Of a stretch of 64,000 bases of DNA, positions 8,157 through 17,770 are shown piece after piece; within the stretch, counting starts at the first letter, position 1; the number at the start of each line of letters is the position of its first letter. This stretch comes from Chryseobacterium paridis (GTDB lineage: Bacteria > Bacteroidota > Bacteroidia > Flavobacteriales > Weeksellaceae). Under the pieces are notes generated by a model. That model saw nothing but the letters and a program-made list of their open reading frames with translations, was not told the origin of the DNA and made no database searches. The translations under genes were made by a program, and so were the position numbers. The DNA is taken from assembly GCF_016595215.1 (NCBI RefSeq), contig NZ_JAENHK010000005.1, positions 204,100-268,099 of the forward strand. Reading direction: 5' to 3'.

Positions 8157-9911
8157 ATGGATAATATTGAAGCATTGAGTCCGAAACCGGATGAGTTTGT
8201 AGAGAATAAAAGTTCCAGACACCCAAAAGGATTATGGGTTCTGTTCGGAACAGAAATGTGGGAGCGTTTCAACTTTTATGGAATGAGAGCACTTTTGACG
8301 CTCTTTATGGTAAATTCCTTACTCATAAAAGAAGCTGATGCAGCGATCATCTACGGTGGATTTTTAGCTTTATGTTATTTAACACCTCTTTTAGGAGGAT
8401 TTATTGCTGATAAATATATCGGAAACAGAAATGCCATTTTAATCGGAGGATCATTGATGGCAATTGGTCAGTTTTTACTATTTATCAGTGCCTCTACATT
8501 TTCTGCAGGTATAGAAAGCTCTAAGCTTGTTATGTGGCTGGCATTATTTGTTATTATTTTTGGAAACGGCTTTTTCAAACCAAACATATCTTCTATGGTT
8601 GGAAGTCTTTATCCAAAACAAGAAAAATCCAAGCTTGACTCCGCATTCACCATTTTCTATATGGGGATCAATATCGGAGCATTCCTGGGACAGTTTATTT
8701 GCCCATATCTTGGTGACGTAAAAGATGCTACAACAGGAGTAAGAGATATATTTGCTTTTAAATGGGGATTCCTGGCTGCTTCAATAGCCATGATAATAGG
8801 AACTGTAACATTCTTTTTCCTTAAAAATAAATATGTGGTAACACCTGAAGGAAGACCTATCGGAGGATTACCTAAGCATAATACAAGTGCAGACTTTGAA
8901 GAAGGAGAAACTCAAACAGCAAAATTCTCAGGTCAGTCTTTGGCTATTACAGGAGTAATCTTTATTGTTTTGTTTTTTGCATTTAGATATTTACTTGTAG
9001 GAGAATTTGGATTTAATTCCGTTGAAATGGGGCAATTAATCAAAGGAATTATTTATCCTTTCATTTACGGTGCGGGTATTTCATTGGCCTTCCTCATCAT
9101 GACTTCTGCAGAAAACAAAGTTGAAAGACAAAGAATCTGGGTAATTTATATCGTTTCATTCTTTATCATTTTCTTCTGGGCAGCTTTCGAACAGGCAGGC
9201 TCGTCATTGACATTTATCGCAGATAACCAAACAGACAGAAATATTTTCGGGTGGAATATGCCACCTTCAATGGTCCAGATATTTAATGGAATTTTCGTAG
9301 TTCTATTAGCTGTGCCTTTTAGTTTAACATGGGACAAATTAAGAGCAAAAGGAAAAGAACCAATTTCTCCATTCAAACAAGCAATGGGTCTGGCATTGAT
9401 TGCTCTTTCTTACTTTATTATTGCACACAACGTAAAAGATCTTGGAAACTCAGGATTATTAGCAATAAAGTGGTTAATGCTTCTTTATTTCATTCAAACT
9501 TGTGGAGAACTTTGTCTTTCTCCGATTGGTTTATCGTTAGTAGGTAAATTAGCCCCAAAAAGATTCGCATCTTTATTATATGGAGTTTTCTTCATTTCCA
9601 ATGCAGCAGGTTATGCTTTAGCAGGTTCATTAGGAGCTCTTATTCCAGCTACTGGAGATAAATTTGAAAAAGCTCAGAAATTGGGCGTAAACTTACAAGA
9701 TGTTTTAGATAAAAAAGTGACTTTAAATGCTGATCAAATAGCAGCATTTGAAAAAGCTCAACTTCCATTACACAACCCAACATTTGCAGGATTTGAAATT
9801 CATAACTTATTTCAATTCTTCATGGTATTCGTTGTACTTTGTGGTATTGCTTCTGTAATTTTAGCATTCTTATCACCTATTCTAAAGAAAATGATGCACG
9901 GTGTAAAGTAA
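8157..9911 (+). CDS. POT/PTR2 family proton-dependent oligopeptide transporter 2
   Basis: A 584-residue POT transporter. The ExxERF motif reads EMWERFNFYG (residues 33-42), after a hydrophilic N-terminal extension of about 20 residues that the first paralogue lacks. The GNGFFKPNISSMVG segment of helix 4 and FYMGINIGA of helix 5 are present. Near the C-terminus there is a soluble insertion around residues 495-540 (KFEKAQKLGVNLQ onward) before the last helix, so the topology differs from POT 1. The usual role is di/tripeptide import in symport with protons. It has its own promoter and terminator and is therefore probably a separate transcription unit. Confidence 0.92.
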   Translation: MDNIEALSPKPDEFVENKSSRHPKGLWVLFGTEMWERFNFYGMRALLTLFMVNSLLIKEADAAIIYGGFLALCYLTPLLGGFIADKYIGNRNAILIGGSLMAIGQFLLFISASTFSAGIESSKLVMWLALFVIIFGNGFFKPNISSMVGSLYPKQEKSKLDSAFTIFYMGINIGAFLGQFICPYLGDVKDATTGVRDIFAFKWGFLAASIAMIIGTVTFFFLKNKYVVTPEGRPIGGLPKHNTSADFEEGETQTAKFSGQSLAITGVIFIVLFFAFRYLLVGEFGFNSVEMGQLIKGIIYPFIYGAGISLAFLIMTSAENKVERQRIWVIYIVSFFIIFFWAAFEQAGSSLTFIADNQTDRNIFGWNMPPSMVQIFNGIFVVLLAVPFSLTWDKLRAKGKEPISPFKQAMGLALIALSYFIIAHNVKDLGNSGLLAIKWLMLLYFIQTCGELCLSPIGLSLVGKLAPKRFASLLYGVFFISNAAGYALAGSLGALIPATGDKFEKAQKLGVNLQDVLDKKVTLNADQIAAFEKAQLPLHNPTFAGFEIHNLFQFFMVFVVLCGIASVILAFLSPILKKMMHGVK

Positions 9912-9932
9912 TTACACGAATAAAATAACATA

Positions 9933-9958
9933 AAACCTCTGCTAGTCAGAGGTTTTTT
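9933..9958 (+). terminator. Intrinsic terminator after POT 2
   Basis: A 9-bp stem AAACCTCTG/CAGAGGTTT around CTAGT (9933-9955) is followed by a T run. Confidence 0.85.
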
Positions 9959-10014
9959 TATAAATTAGCACGCTGTTTCAAAATGAAGCATCTTATCGTT
10001 TATTTTTATTAACT

Positions 10015-11487
10015 ATGTATACATTAGAAGAAATACAAAATTTTAAAGGAAAGTATCCTAAACAACTTTGGACGCTATTCACAGTAGAGATGTGGGAGCG
10101 TTTTTGTTTTTATGGGATGCGTGGAGTTCTTACCATTTTTATGGTAGACCAATTAGGCTTATTGGAGGATAAGGCGAATCTACAATATGGAGCAATACAA
10201 GCTTTCATTTACGCATTTACTTTTATAGGCGGGATTTTCGCTGATAAAATTCTGGGATTCAAAAGATCTCTCGTTTTTGGTGGACTTATCATGTCAATTG
10301 GTAACTTAATCATTGCCTTTTCTCCCCATGACTTCTTTTATTTTGGTATTACATGTTCAATTATTGGTACAGGATTTTTTAAGCCAAATATTTCTTCGAT
10401 GGTGGGCGAACTTTATACCGAAGATGACCCGAGAAGGGATGCAGGATACGGCCTTTTTTATGCGGGAATCAATATTGGTGGGCTTTTAGGAGGAGGACTA
10501 TGTGTGTACCTTGGAAAGTATTATTCCTGGTCATGGTGTTTCCTTGCAGCAGCAATTGTAATGATACTTGGATTAATTACTTTCTTTGTGACAAAAAAAT
10601 CATTAGGTCCTATTGGTGATTCTCCATTAAAAATGCTTCCACAATCTAAGAGAACTTTACGGGAAGTGCTTGTGTATATAGGAGCTCTACTAAGTATGCC
10701 TCTTATTTTTATTATGGTAAAGAACACAAATTATACTGATTATTTTATGTATTTAATTGGTATTGTTGCTGTAGGCTACTTTATAATAGAAACATTGAAG
10801 CAAACTACACCTTACCAGAAGAAACTGGTTGCTGCATTCATATTTATTTTCATGTACTTTTTGTTCAACTCTATTTATGAGCAAAGCGGAGGATCTTTGT
10901 CTTTGTTTGCAAAAGATAATCTGGTGCATAACCTCTTAGGTTTTGGTATGGATCCTAATGTTATTAATAATAGTGCGAATTCCTTATTCATTATCATTTT
11001 TAGCCCGTTAATTGGACTGGCATGGATTGGGCTTAATAAAAGAAAACTTGAACCCAATACCATCAATAAATTTGGGATTGGATTCCTATTTTTAGCTGCA
11101 GGATTCTTTCTATTTTACAGCTTAAGATATTTTGCAGGTGCAGATGGTAAATCTTCTTTAAATCTATTTACTTTTACCTGGTTGGTCATTACTTTTGGTG
11201 AGCTTTGTTTAGGTCCTATTGGGATGTCTATTATTACAAAATTATCTCCAAAAAAAATGTTCGGTATGATGATGGGGCTATGGTTTTTGGCAAGTGCTTT
11301 TGGACAGTTTGCTGCGGGAAAAATCGGAGCGAGCCTATCTGAAGCTAATACAGGCAATACCAATATGAGCAAGCTTATTGCTTATACAGATGGATACAAA
11401 ACTCTGGGAATCTACGCTTTGGTTGCTGGAGTGGTATTAATTTTGATATCAACGTTCGTGAGAAAATTAATGCAAGAAGTAAAATAA
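10015..11487 (+). CDS. POT/PTR2 family proton-dependent oligopeptide transporter 3
   Basis: A 490-residue POT transporter, the shortest of the three and without the long insertions of the others. ExxERF reads EMWERFCFYG (residues 25-34). GTGFFKPNISSMVGELY and FYAGINIGG mark helices 4 and 5, and LCLGPIGMS marks the late helix motif. The start follows a short AT-rich gap with no exact TAnnTTTG box. The thioredoxin-like gene begins 44 bp downstream with no terminator visible, so both may share a transcript. Substrate preference relative to the two paralogues cannot be read from sequence. Confidence 0.92.
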   Translation: MYTLEEIQNFKGKYPKQLWTLFTVEMWERFCFYGMRGVLTIFMVDQLGLLEDKANLQYGAIQAFIYAFTFIGGIFADKILGFKRSLVFGGLIMSIGNLIIAFSPHDFFYFGITCSIIGTGFFKPNISSMVGELYTEDDPRRDAGYGLFYAGINIGGLLGGGLCVYLGKYYSWSWCFLAAAIVMILGLITFFVTKKSLGPIGDSPLKMLPQSKRTLREVLVYIGALLSMPLIFIMVKNTNYTDYFMYLIGIVAVGYFIIETLKQTTPYQKKLVAAFIFIFMYFLFNSIYEQSGGSLSLFAKDNLVHNLLGFGMDPNVINNSANSLFIIIFSPLIGLAWIGLNKRKLEPNTINKFGIGFLFLAAGFFLFYSLRYFAGADGKSSLNLFTFTWLVITFGELCLGPIGMSIITKLSPKKMFGMMMGLWFLASAFGQFAAGKIGASLSEANTGNTNMSKLIAYTDGYKTLGIYALVAGVVLILISTFVRKLMQEVK

Positions 11488-11531
11488 AATATAAGCTTAT
11501 TATGCTTATTTTTATTAATAATTAAAATTTT

Positions 11532-12065
11532 ATGAAAAAAATTCTAAGCATAGTAAGTTTGTTTTTGATAACTTTTAGTTTTGCACAGGTAAAATGGATG
11601 ACCATTGAAGAGGCACTAAAGGCTCAAAAGCAAAATCCAAAAAAAATTCTTGTTGATTTTTATGCAGATTGGTGTGCGCCCTGTAAAATAATGGATAAAA
11701 AAACGTACGGACATCCAGTAATTGCACAGATTTTAAATGAAAATTATTATCCTGTAAAATTTAATGCAGAAGAGAAAAAAGAGATAGAAATTTTTGGAAG
11801 AAAATTCTCTAATCATGGTTCTGAGCATAAAAATGGGAAAAACTCATTACACGAATTTACTCAATACATGAATGTTGCGGCAGTTCCAAGTACTGTTTTT
11901 CTTGATGAAAATGGAGGTCCGATAACGATTCTGCAGGGAGAATTATCCGCAATAGAACTGGAACCCTATCTTGAATTTATCTCAAAGGATTTATATAAAA
12001 AAATCCGAAGCAGAGAACAATGGGAAGACTATCAGAAGAAATTCAAGTCCAAAATAAAGAATTAA
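11532..12065 (+). CDS. Periplasmic thioredoxin-fold protein (WCAPC)
   Basis: A 177-residue exported thioredoxin-like protein. The signal peptide MKKILSIVSLFLITFSFAQ is followed by a thioredoxin fold with active site Trp47-Cys48-Ala-Pro-Cys51 (DFYADWCAPCK) and the cis-Pro in AAVPSTVF. The length and the 'thioredoxin_7'-like layout, with an extended helix after the active site, fit periplasmic disulfide reductases of Bacteroidota. The C-terminal 40 residues are charged and helical. It probably keeps envelope thiols reduced. It lies just behind the third transporter gene and is followed by a terminator. Confidence 0.85.
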   Translation: MKKILSIVSLFLITFSFAQVKWMTIEEALKAQKQNPKKILVDFYADWCAPCKIMDKKTYGHPVIAQILNENYYPVKFNAEEKKEIEIFGRKFSNHGSEHKNGKNSLHEFTQYMNVAAVPSTVFLDENGGPITILQGELSAIELEPYLEFISKDLYKKIRSREQWEDYQKKFKSKIKN

Positions 12066-12105
12066 TTAGAAATTTTTGAATTTCTATTTTTAAAAATACA
12101 GAATT

Positions 12106-12137
12106 AAGACTTTCAATTTTTTTGGAAGTCTTTTTTA
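12106..12137 (+). terminator. Intrinsic terminator after the thioredoxin gene
   Basis: A 9-bp stem with one G-U pair (12106-12114 with 12124-12132) is followed by a T run. It lies 40 bp past the stop codon and about 55 bp before recG. Confidence 0.7.
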
Positions 12138-12192
12138 TTTTACCGAAATTCGGACTTTTATTTTCCATTTATAATTCGCATCCAAGCTAAAA

Positions 12193-14277
12193 TTGAATCT
12201 AGAAACCTCCATAGAATATGTCAAGGGAATCGGTCCTGAAAAAGCCAAGCTCATTAAAAATGTGTTGGGAATTTCAACCGTAGAAGATTTGCTGAACTTC
12301 TACCCTATTCGCTATCTTGATAAGAATAAGGTATATAAGATTGCCCAGCTCCAGGAAAATAATCTTGAGATCCAACTGAAAGGGAAAATTACACATGTCC
12401 AAGAGATACAAACCGGAAAAACCAAAAGATTAACCGCTAAATTCAATGATGACAGCGGAATGATGGATCTTGTTTGGTTTCAGTATTCAAAATGGCTAAA
12501 GGAGCAATTACCTATTAATAAAGAAATTTTCATTTTTGGAAAGATCAATCTTTTTAATAATCAATTCTCAATGCCACATCCTGAAATTGAAATTGAGGAG
12601 AAAAAAGAAAATGACAATCGCCTTAGGCCGATCTATCCAAGTTCAGAAAAATTAACAAAACGTGGTTTAAATCAAAGATTTTTCCAGACGATACTTAGAA
12701 ATATTTGCAAAGAAATTCCTAATCTCATTCAGGAGAATTTACCGGAATACCTAATGCAATCTTTTAAGTTTCTTTCCAGGCAACACACCTATTTAAATAT
12801 TCATTTTCCGCAAAATTTAGACTATTTTGAAAAGGCTAATTACAGATTAAAATTTGAAGAATCTTTTTTCTTTCAACTTGGTTATGCTTTAAAAAAACTT
12901 CATCATAAAAGTCAGGCATTTGGAAACCCTTTCCCTATTGTCGGGGATTATTTTACCTCCTTTTATGAAAACCATCTTCCTTTTGAGCTAACAAATGCCC
13001 AAAAAAGAGTTTTAAAAGAAATTCGGTTAGATATGAAAAAACCGATTCAGATGAACCGATTATTGCAGGGAGATGTGGGCTCCGGAAAAACCATGGTAGC
13101 TCTACTTACAATGCTTATTGCTATGGACAATGGGTTTCAGAGTTGTTTAATGGCTCCTACTGAAATTCTTGCCCAGCAGCATTATAATGGAATTAAAGAA
13201 TTACTTGAGAAAACAAATATTAATATCCGCCTTTTAACAGGTTCTACAAAAGCTTCTGAAAGAAAAATCATCCATCAGGAACTCGAAAATGGAGAACTGT
13301 CTATACTGGTGGGGACTCATGCCGTTTTAGAGGATAAAGTAAAATTCAAAAACCTAGGCCTGGCTATTATCGACGAACAGCACAGGTTTGGTGTTGCACA
13401 AAGAGCAAAACTTTGGGCAAAAAATAAAATTCCGCCTCATATTTTAGTCATGACCGCCACTCCCATTCCAAGAACTTTGGCAATGAGTTTCTATTCCGAT
13501 CTGGATGTATCTGTGATCGATGAAATGCCTGTGGGGAGAAAGCCTATTGTTACTGCACATAGACGAGAGAAAGACAGAGCATATGTTTATAATTTTTGCA
13601 GGGACGAGATAAAAAAAGGCAGACAGATTTATTTTGTATATCCATTAATAGAGGAATCTGAAACATTAGATTATAAAAATTTAATGGAAGGTCTGGAGCA
13701 TGTAATGAACTTTTTTTCAGATTATAATGTGAGTATGCTCCATGGAAGAATGAAACCTGATGAAAAAGACACTGCCATGAACTATTTTGCATCCGGGAAG
13801 GCAGAAATCATGGTTGCCACTACTGTTATTGAAGTTGGAGTCAACGTACCGAATGCTTCTGTAATGGTGATAGAAAGTGCGGAAAGATTTGGATTATCAC
13901 AACTCCATCAATTACGGGGACGTGTAGGACGAGGTGCGGAACAGAGCTATTGTATACTAATGACCTCCGACAAGTTATCTACTGAAAGCAGAACCCGTAT
14001 TAAAACTATGACGGAGACTAATGATGGCTTTAAAATTTCTGAAGTGGATATGCAATTACGTGGACCTGGTGACATTTTAGGAACTCAGCAAAGTGGTGTG
14101 GTGGATTTCAAAAGACTAGATCTTGTAAAAGATTCTGCTATTATAAAAGCTACAAAAAAGACCGTTGAAAAAATTCTGGAAAAAGATCCTCTTTTAGCTC
14201 AGGCAAATCATCAGATCATCAAAAGCTATTACCTGAAGTACTACAAAGGGAAAAATAAATGGAGTAAAATATCATAA
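12193..14277 (+). CDS. recG: ATP-dependent DNA helicase RecG
   Basis: A 694-residue RecG, the superfamily 2 helicase that remodels stalled forks and branched DNA. The N-terminal wedge/OB region (LETSIEYVKGIGPEKAK, then KGKITHVQEIQTGK) is followed by Walker A GDVGSGKT (Gly293 to Thr300), the DEQH box in IIDEQHRFGV, TATPIPRTLAMS, and the C-terminal LRGRVGRG and QLRGPGDILG motifs. Length is normal. Translation must start at TTG (12193): the frame has a stop at 12172-12174 and no ATG before the conserved N-terminus. The stop codon is followed by a hairpin. Confidence 0.95.
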   Translation: MNLETSIEYVKGIGPEKAKLIKNVLGISTVEDLLNFYPIRYLDKNKVYKIAQLQENNLEIQLKGKITHVQEIQTGKTKRLTAKFNDDSGMMDLVWFQYSKWLKEQLPINKEIFIFGKINLFNNQFSMPHPEIEIEEKKENDNRLRPIYPSSEKLTKRGLNQRFFQTILRNICKEIPNLIQENLPEYLMQSFKFLSRQHTYLNIHFPQNLDYFEKANYRLKFEESFFFQLGYALKKLHHKSQAFGNPFPIVGDYFTSFYENHLPFELTNAQKRVLKEIRLDMKKPIQMNRLLQGDVGSGKTMVALLTMLIAMDNGFQSCLMAPTEILAQQHYNGIKELLEKTNINIRLLTGSTKASERKIIHQELENGELSILVGTHAVLEDKVKFKNLGLAIIDEQHRFGVAQRAKLWAKNKIPPHILVMTATPIPRTLAMSFYSDLDVSVIDEMPVGRKPIVTAHRREKDRAYVYNFCRDEIKKGRQIYFVYPLIEESETLDYKNLMEGLEHVMNFFSDYNVSMLHGRMKPDEKDTAMNYFASGKAEIMVATTVIEVGVNVPNASVMVIESAERFGLSQLHQLRGRVGRGAEQSYCILMTSDKLSTESRTRIKTMTETNDGFKISEVDMQLRGPGDILGTQQSGVVDFKRLDLVKDSAIIKATKKTVEKILEKDPLLAQANHQIIKSYYLKYYKGKNKWSKIS

Positions 14278-14282
14278 AAAAA

Positions 14283-14310
14283 CCGCAAAAAGAAAAATAT
14301 CTTTCCGCGG
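14283..14310 (-). terminator. Possible terminator hairpin downstream of recG
   Basis: CCGC/GCGG and AAAGA/TCTTT form a stem with a small symmetric internal loop. On the minus strand it is followed by seven T. It could end leftward transcription from the receiver operon, although that gene stops about 560 bp away, or act as a recG 3' hairpin. Confidence 0.4.
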
Positions 14311-14871
14311 CCCCCTTATAAAACTGTTATTTAGAAGAAATTATTTTTAGTAAAAATTTATTTAGTAGAATGCTTACTATCTTGTAATTGGTGTGGAGTG
14401 AAAATATTTATAGCATTTGCATTTTTCATTAAGCCACTACTAAATAAATTGATAAAAAAACAAAATGAATTATGTTTCCAACTTACTTATTATAAAAACT
14501 AACTGTGTTTTGTTGAAAGGATTTTAAAAGAAACGAATATAAATATCCTCCAACTTTTGAGTTTTCATGATTGTACCGTTTTGTTTAAAGATCTTCTACG
14601 CTCTACATTGGAAATTAATAATCCACTTTGTTTTACTAACATCGTGATTAACATAATTTACTTTCAAGATTTGAAAAAATAATTACTCACATTAATTGCT
14701 TTATATGATTAATTTGTGTTAGCACGTTTCTTTTACAAATTTCATCTTTTATCACTTATAATCATTTATATTATTATATTCAATAGTTATAGAATTTTCA
14801 CCTTTTAGTGAATATTATACAACAGATAATATTGGGCTTTAAATCAAAACCCTAGATGACCTTAGTGTTCA
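14311..14871. other. AT-rich stretch without a recognisable gene
   Basis: About 560 bp between recG and the receiver gene. I looked for tRNA motifs, long inverted repeats and plausible small genes and found none. Short frames such as one near 14465 (20 codons) have no start context or conservation that I can support. It may hold the 3' UTR of the minus-strand operon. Confidence 0.5.
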
Positions 14872-15318
14872 TCATACTTTCAGGATAAAATTGTCTTTAT
14901 TTAGTCCGGATGTATGATATTGCCAATTCAATGTAACAACCTCAGAAAGTACTCTTTTCAGATCTTTATAATTATCTGGTTTTCTCATGTAGATATTAGA
15001 TCCTTTTACAAAAACATTCTCTACTTCTTCTTCAGACAAAGCATCCGAATATATCCCGGTAATCATTCTGCTCAATCTAAAATCCATCTTGATCTCCTCA
15101 AGACATTCCAGAATACTTTTTTGAGGAATATTATAATTCATCAATAACATCTCAGGAATCAGCGCCTCAGCATTATTAAGATACTTCATTGCATCTTCCC
15201 CGTTGTGAAATGATTGAACTTTAACTGTTATTTTTAGATCTTTGAATACATTTTTAAACAAAATAAGATTTCCTTCGTCCTCATCGACCAATATGACATT
15301 AAGATATTCTTTATTCAT
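14872..15318 (-). CDS. Degenerate (pseudo-)receiver domain protein
   Basis: A 148-residue stand-alone CheY-like receiver. The acidic pocket is present (VDEDEGNL, residues 11-18) and the conserved Lys113 is in YMRKP. The position of the phosphoacceptor Asp is Asn61: the canonical LLLD-x-x-MP strand end reads LLMNYNIP here. The Thr/Ser position appears to be Ser91 (GIYSDAL). Without Asp61 ordinary phosphorylation is unlikely, so it may act as a constitutive or ligand-gated partner. It overlaps the upstream AraC-type gene by 8 bp, so translational coupling and a joint role are likely. The 25 residues after the domain are not recognised. Confidence 0.75.
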   Translation of the reverse strand: MNKEYLNVILVDEDEGNLILFKNVFKDLKITVKVQSFHNGEDAMKYLNNAEALIPEMLLMNYNIPQKSILECLEEIKMDFRLSRMITGIYSDALSEEEVENVFVKGSNIYMRKPDNYKDLKRVLSEVVTLNWQYHTSGLNKDNFILKV

Positions 15319-15892
15319 AAAGCATTTTATTTGTAACGATCACATTTTGTTCTTTCCTTCTTTTTACGATTATCTTTTGAAATTGAGAAGGCGTAATACC
15401 CGTAGTATTCTTAAACTGTGTACTGAGATGAGCCACACTGGAATAATTCAGCTTATGGGCGATTTCAGTAAGGTTAAGCTTATTATTGATAATTAATTCT
15501 TTTGCGTATTCGATCTTCTGCAGAATAATAAAATTTTCTATGGAAGTAAATGCCACTTCCGAGAAAAGATTAGACAAATAACCGTAACTGTGATTTAATT
15601 TTTCTGAAATATAAATAGAAGCCTTAACGGCAATAATATCTTTAGAGAATACTAATTCTACAATAGCATCTTTAATCTTCTGCACTAAGGCAATCTTCTG
15701 GCTCTCGATAATTTCTATACCATAATCTTCAAGATTTTTCTTGAAAATATTATGCTGCTCCTGGGTAAATGCTTCATAGAATTCTACTTCCCCAAAATTC
15801 AGCAATCTATATTTTAAACCTTGTTCTTTAAGTTTTTCATCCAACACTTTTTTACAAAGAGCATTGAAATCAAATTTCACGTACATTTTCAT
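15311..15892 (-). CDS. AraC-family transcriptional regulator
   Basis: A 193-residue regulator. The C-terminal ~95 residues hold the two-HTH AraC domain: the first HTH in LNLTEIAHKLNYSSVAHLS, then the diagnostic FKNTTGITPSQFQ of the second. The N-terminal ~90 residues (VKFDFNALCKKVLDEKLKEQGL) are not an AraC sugar-binding cupin. They look like the small alpha/beta domain found in short flavobacterial AraC proteins, whose ligand I do not know. The gene overlaps the pseudo-receiver gene by 8 bp and is first in that two-gene operon. Its target genes are not evident nearby. Confidence 0.85.
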   Translation of the reverse strand: MKMYVKFDFNALCKKVLDEKLKEQGLKYRLLNFGEVEFYEAFTQEQHNIFKKNLEDYGIEIIESQKIALVQKIKDAIVELVFSKDIIAVKASIYISEKLNHSYGYLSNLFSEVAFTSIENFIILQKIEYAKELIINNKLNLTEIAHKLNYSSVAHLSTQFKNTTGITPSQFQKIIVKRRKEQNVIVTNKMLYE

Positions 15893-15989
15893 CCTAGTAT
15901 AAGTGTGTTAATTATTTGGTAAATATAATATTTTATTTCATATAAATGTGAAATAGATGAATAAAATTAAAATTAAATTCATAACCGCA

Positions 15990-16017
15990 AAAAACTCCTG
16001 TATTATTCAATACAGGA
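15990..16017 (-). terminator. Intrinsic terminator for the minus-strand GNAT gene
   Basis: A 9-bp stem TCCTGTATT/AATACAGGA (15996-16004 with 16009-16017) is followed on the minus strand by a T run. It lies about 170 bp downstream of the acetyltransferase stop codon. Confidence 0.6.
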
Positions 16018-16185
16018 ATTTAAACACTAAGGATGAAAAAAATATACTGATAAAAGCTAAGACAGCTAAAACCAAGTATATGAATGTATTATTTACAAGT
16101 GATTTGGTTCTGATGCAAAGATGCTACTATTAAACAGCTCACCCGTTATAGAATTATCAGATAATGTTACACAATTATAAGTCTA

Positions 16186-16689
16186 TTATCTGTGAATTAT
16201 AAATTCCATAAGATAATCATCCATAACAAAATTATTCCCAATATCAAAAACACCTTCATCATATATTTTGTACCCCTGAGATTCATAAAACTGTCTGGCA
16301 GCATTAAATTTATTTACATTCAGGATGATTCTGTTATCCCCACTCTCTTGTGTTTTCTGAGCCAGGAATACAAGTGCCTCTTTTCCGAAGCCCTTCCCTT
16401 TACTTTCAGGAACCAAATAGATCCGATGAAGCTTTGTTGTATTCACCTCATAAGCATTTTCATACCCTATAAACCCTTCAATCGAATTGGCAACCTCATC
16501 TTCGATCAAATAATAATGGTAAGTAGGGGTATTCATATGATTGAAAATTTCTTCTGTAGAATACATTGTACCTAGCATGTATTCCATCTGTTCATCTGAT
16601 AAAATTTCCGCATAGGCTTTCTCCCATGATCTTCTAGCTAATTCCTGAATTAAAGGAATATCTTTTTCTGTTGCTTTTATTAACTTCAT
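16186..16689 (-). CDS. GNAT family N-acetyltransferase
   Basis: A 167-residue protein with the GNAT fold: beta-strand start MKLIKATEKDIPLIQELA, the LHRIYLVPESKGKGFGKEAL segment that binds acetyl-CoA (pattern R/Q-x-x-G-x-G/A), and the NKFNAARQFYESQGYKI motif B. The substrate is not predictable; the layout resembles acetyltransferases acting on small amines or protein N-termini. It is a single gene with its own terminator. DapA lies about 100 bp upstream and is co-oriented. Confidence 0.85.
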   Translation of the reverse strand: MKLIKATEKDIPLIQELARRSWEKAYAEILSDEQMEYMLGTMYSTEEIFNHMNTPTYHYYLIEDEVANSIEGFIGYENAYEVNTTKLHRIYLVPESKGKGFGKEALVFLAQKTQESGDNRIILNVNKFNAARQFYESQGYKIYDEGVFDIGNNFVMDDYLMEFIIHR

Positions 16690-16790
16690 AATTTTGGTAT
16701 TAAAAAAAATGAAAGGCCGAAACCTTTCACTTTATAGTATTTAATTTTAAAAACAATGGAATTGTCAACTTTGCAAATTAACACCTTGTT

Positions 16791-17663
16791 TTAAATAGTT
16801 GTCATTTCAGCTTTTATCTTTGCATACAGCCCTTCAGATGCAGCAACAAGTGGAAGTCTTAAATAATTTTTAATAATTCCTTTTTCAGTTAAAATAACTT
16901 TTACTCCACATGGATTCCCTTCAGCGAAAATTAAACGGGTAATTTCCACCAGTTTGTTATGAATCTCATACGCTTCTTTTACTTTTCCATTCAAAGCAAG
17001 CTGAACCATTGTAGAAAATTCTTTTGGATAAGCCTGTCCGATTACGGAAATCACACCATCCCCTCCTGCTAATGTAACAGGCAATGCATATTCATCATCC
17101 CCAGATACTAATGAAAATCCTTCCGGCTTTTTCCTTAATATATCAAAATACTGAAGAATATTTGGCGCCGCTTCTTTAATCAAAAATAAATTAGAAAATT
17201 CTTTAGCTAATCGAATCGTTGTATCTGCCTCAATATTCTGTCCCGTTCTCGAAGGTACATTATAAATGATAATTTTTTTCCCGGTAGAGGCAAGCACTTT
17301 ATAATGCTGATAAAGCCCCTCCTGATTTGGTTTATTATAATATGGAGAAACAGATAAGATAGCCTCGAAAGATGACAGATCTGTTTCTTCTATTTGATTT
17401 TTTACCTCCAGCGTATTATTTCCTCCAATTCCTAAAACTAATGGAAGGCGTTTATTATTTACCTTAATGATATGATCTATAACCTGTTTCTTCTCCTCTG
17501 CAGAAAGCGTTGCAGCTTCTGCTGTAGTTCCTAAAACAACTAAATAATTGGTTCCGTTCTCAATATTGTATTCAACAAGATTTGTTAAACTATCAAAATC
17601 AACGGATAAATCTTCATTAAAGGGTGTCACCAAAGCCACACCTACTCCTTTTAAAATGCTCAT
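16791..17663 (-). CDS. dapA: 4-hydroxy-tetrahydrodipicolinate synthase
   Basis: A 290-residue class I aldolase that condenses pyruvate with aspartate semialdehyde in the lysine/diaminopimelate pathway. The Schiff-base Lys163 is in FLIKEAAPN, the proton-relay Tyr134 in YNVPSRTG with Arg139, and the GTTAE motif holds Thr46/47. The C-terminal NPCGVK segment is also present. Length and start match the family. It diverges from the nucleotidase operon at 17771, with a gap of about 100 bp that holds that operon's promoter. Confidence 0.95.
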   Translation of the reverse strand: MSILKGVGVALVTPFNEDLSVDFDSLTNLVEYNIENGTNYLVVLGTTAEAATLSAEEKKQVIDHIIKVNNKRLPLVLGIGGNNTLEVKNQIEETDLSSFEAILSVSPYYNKPNQEGLYQHYKVLASTGKKIIIYNVPSRTGQNIEADTTIRLAKEFSNLFLIKEAAPNILQYFDILRKKPEGFSLVSGDDEYALPVTLAGGDGVISVIGQAYPKEFSTMVQLALNGKVKEAYEIHNKLVEITRLIFAEGNPCGVKVILTEKGIIKNYLRLPLVAASEGLYAKIKAEMTTI

Positions 17664-17744
17664 CTGTTAGAATTATTTTTTTCAAATTTAATAATTTAGA
17701 CCAAGAATTTATAATAAATAATAATGTTTTATTATACATATAAT

Positions 17745-17752
17745 TATATTTG
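17745..17752 (+). promoter_or_regulatory. -7 box of the nucleotidase-porZ-recO operon
   Basis: TATATTTG, an exact TAnnTTTG match, lies 18 bp before the ATG at 17771. The upstream -33 region is weak. Confidence 0.55.
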
Positions 17753-17770
17753 CATATACTAAAAGAAATT

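Noticed and set aside
16192..16575. 127-codon plus-strand frame over the GNAT gene
   Set aside because: It is antisense to a gene with clear GNAT motifs.
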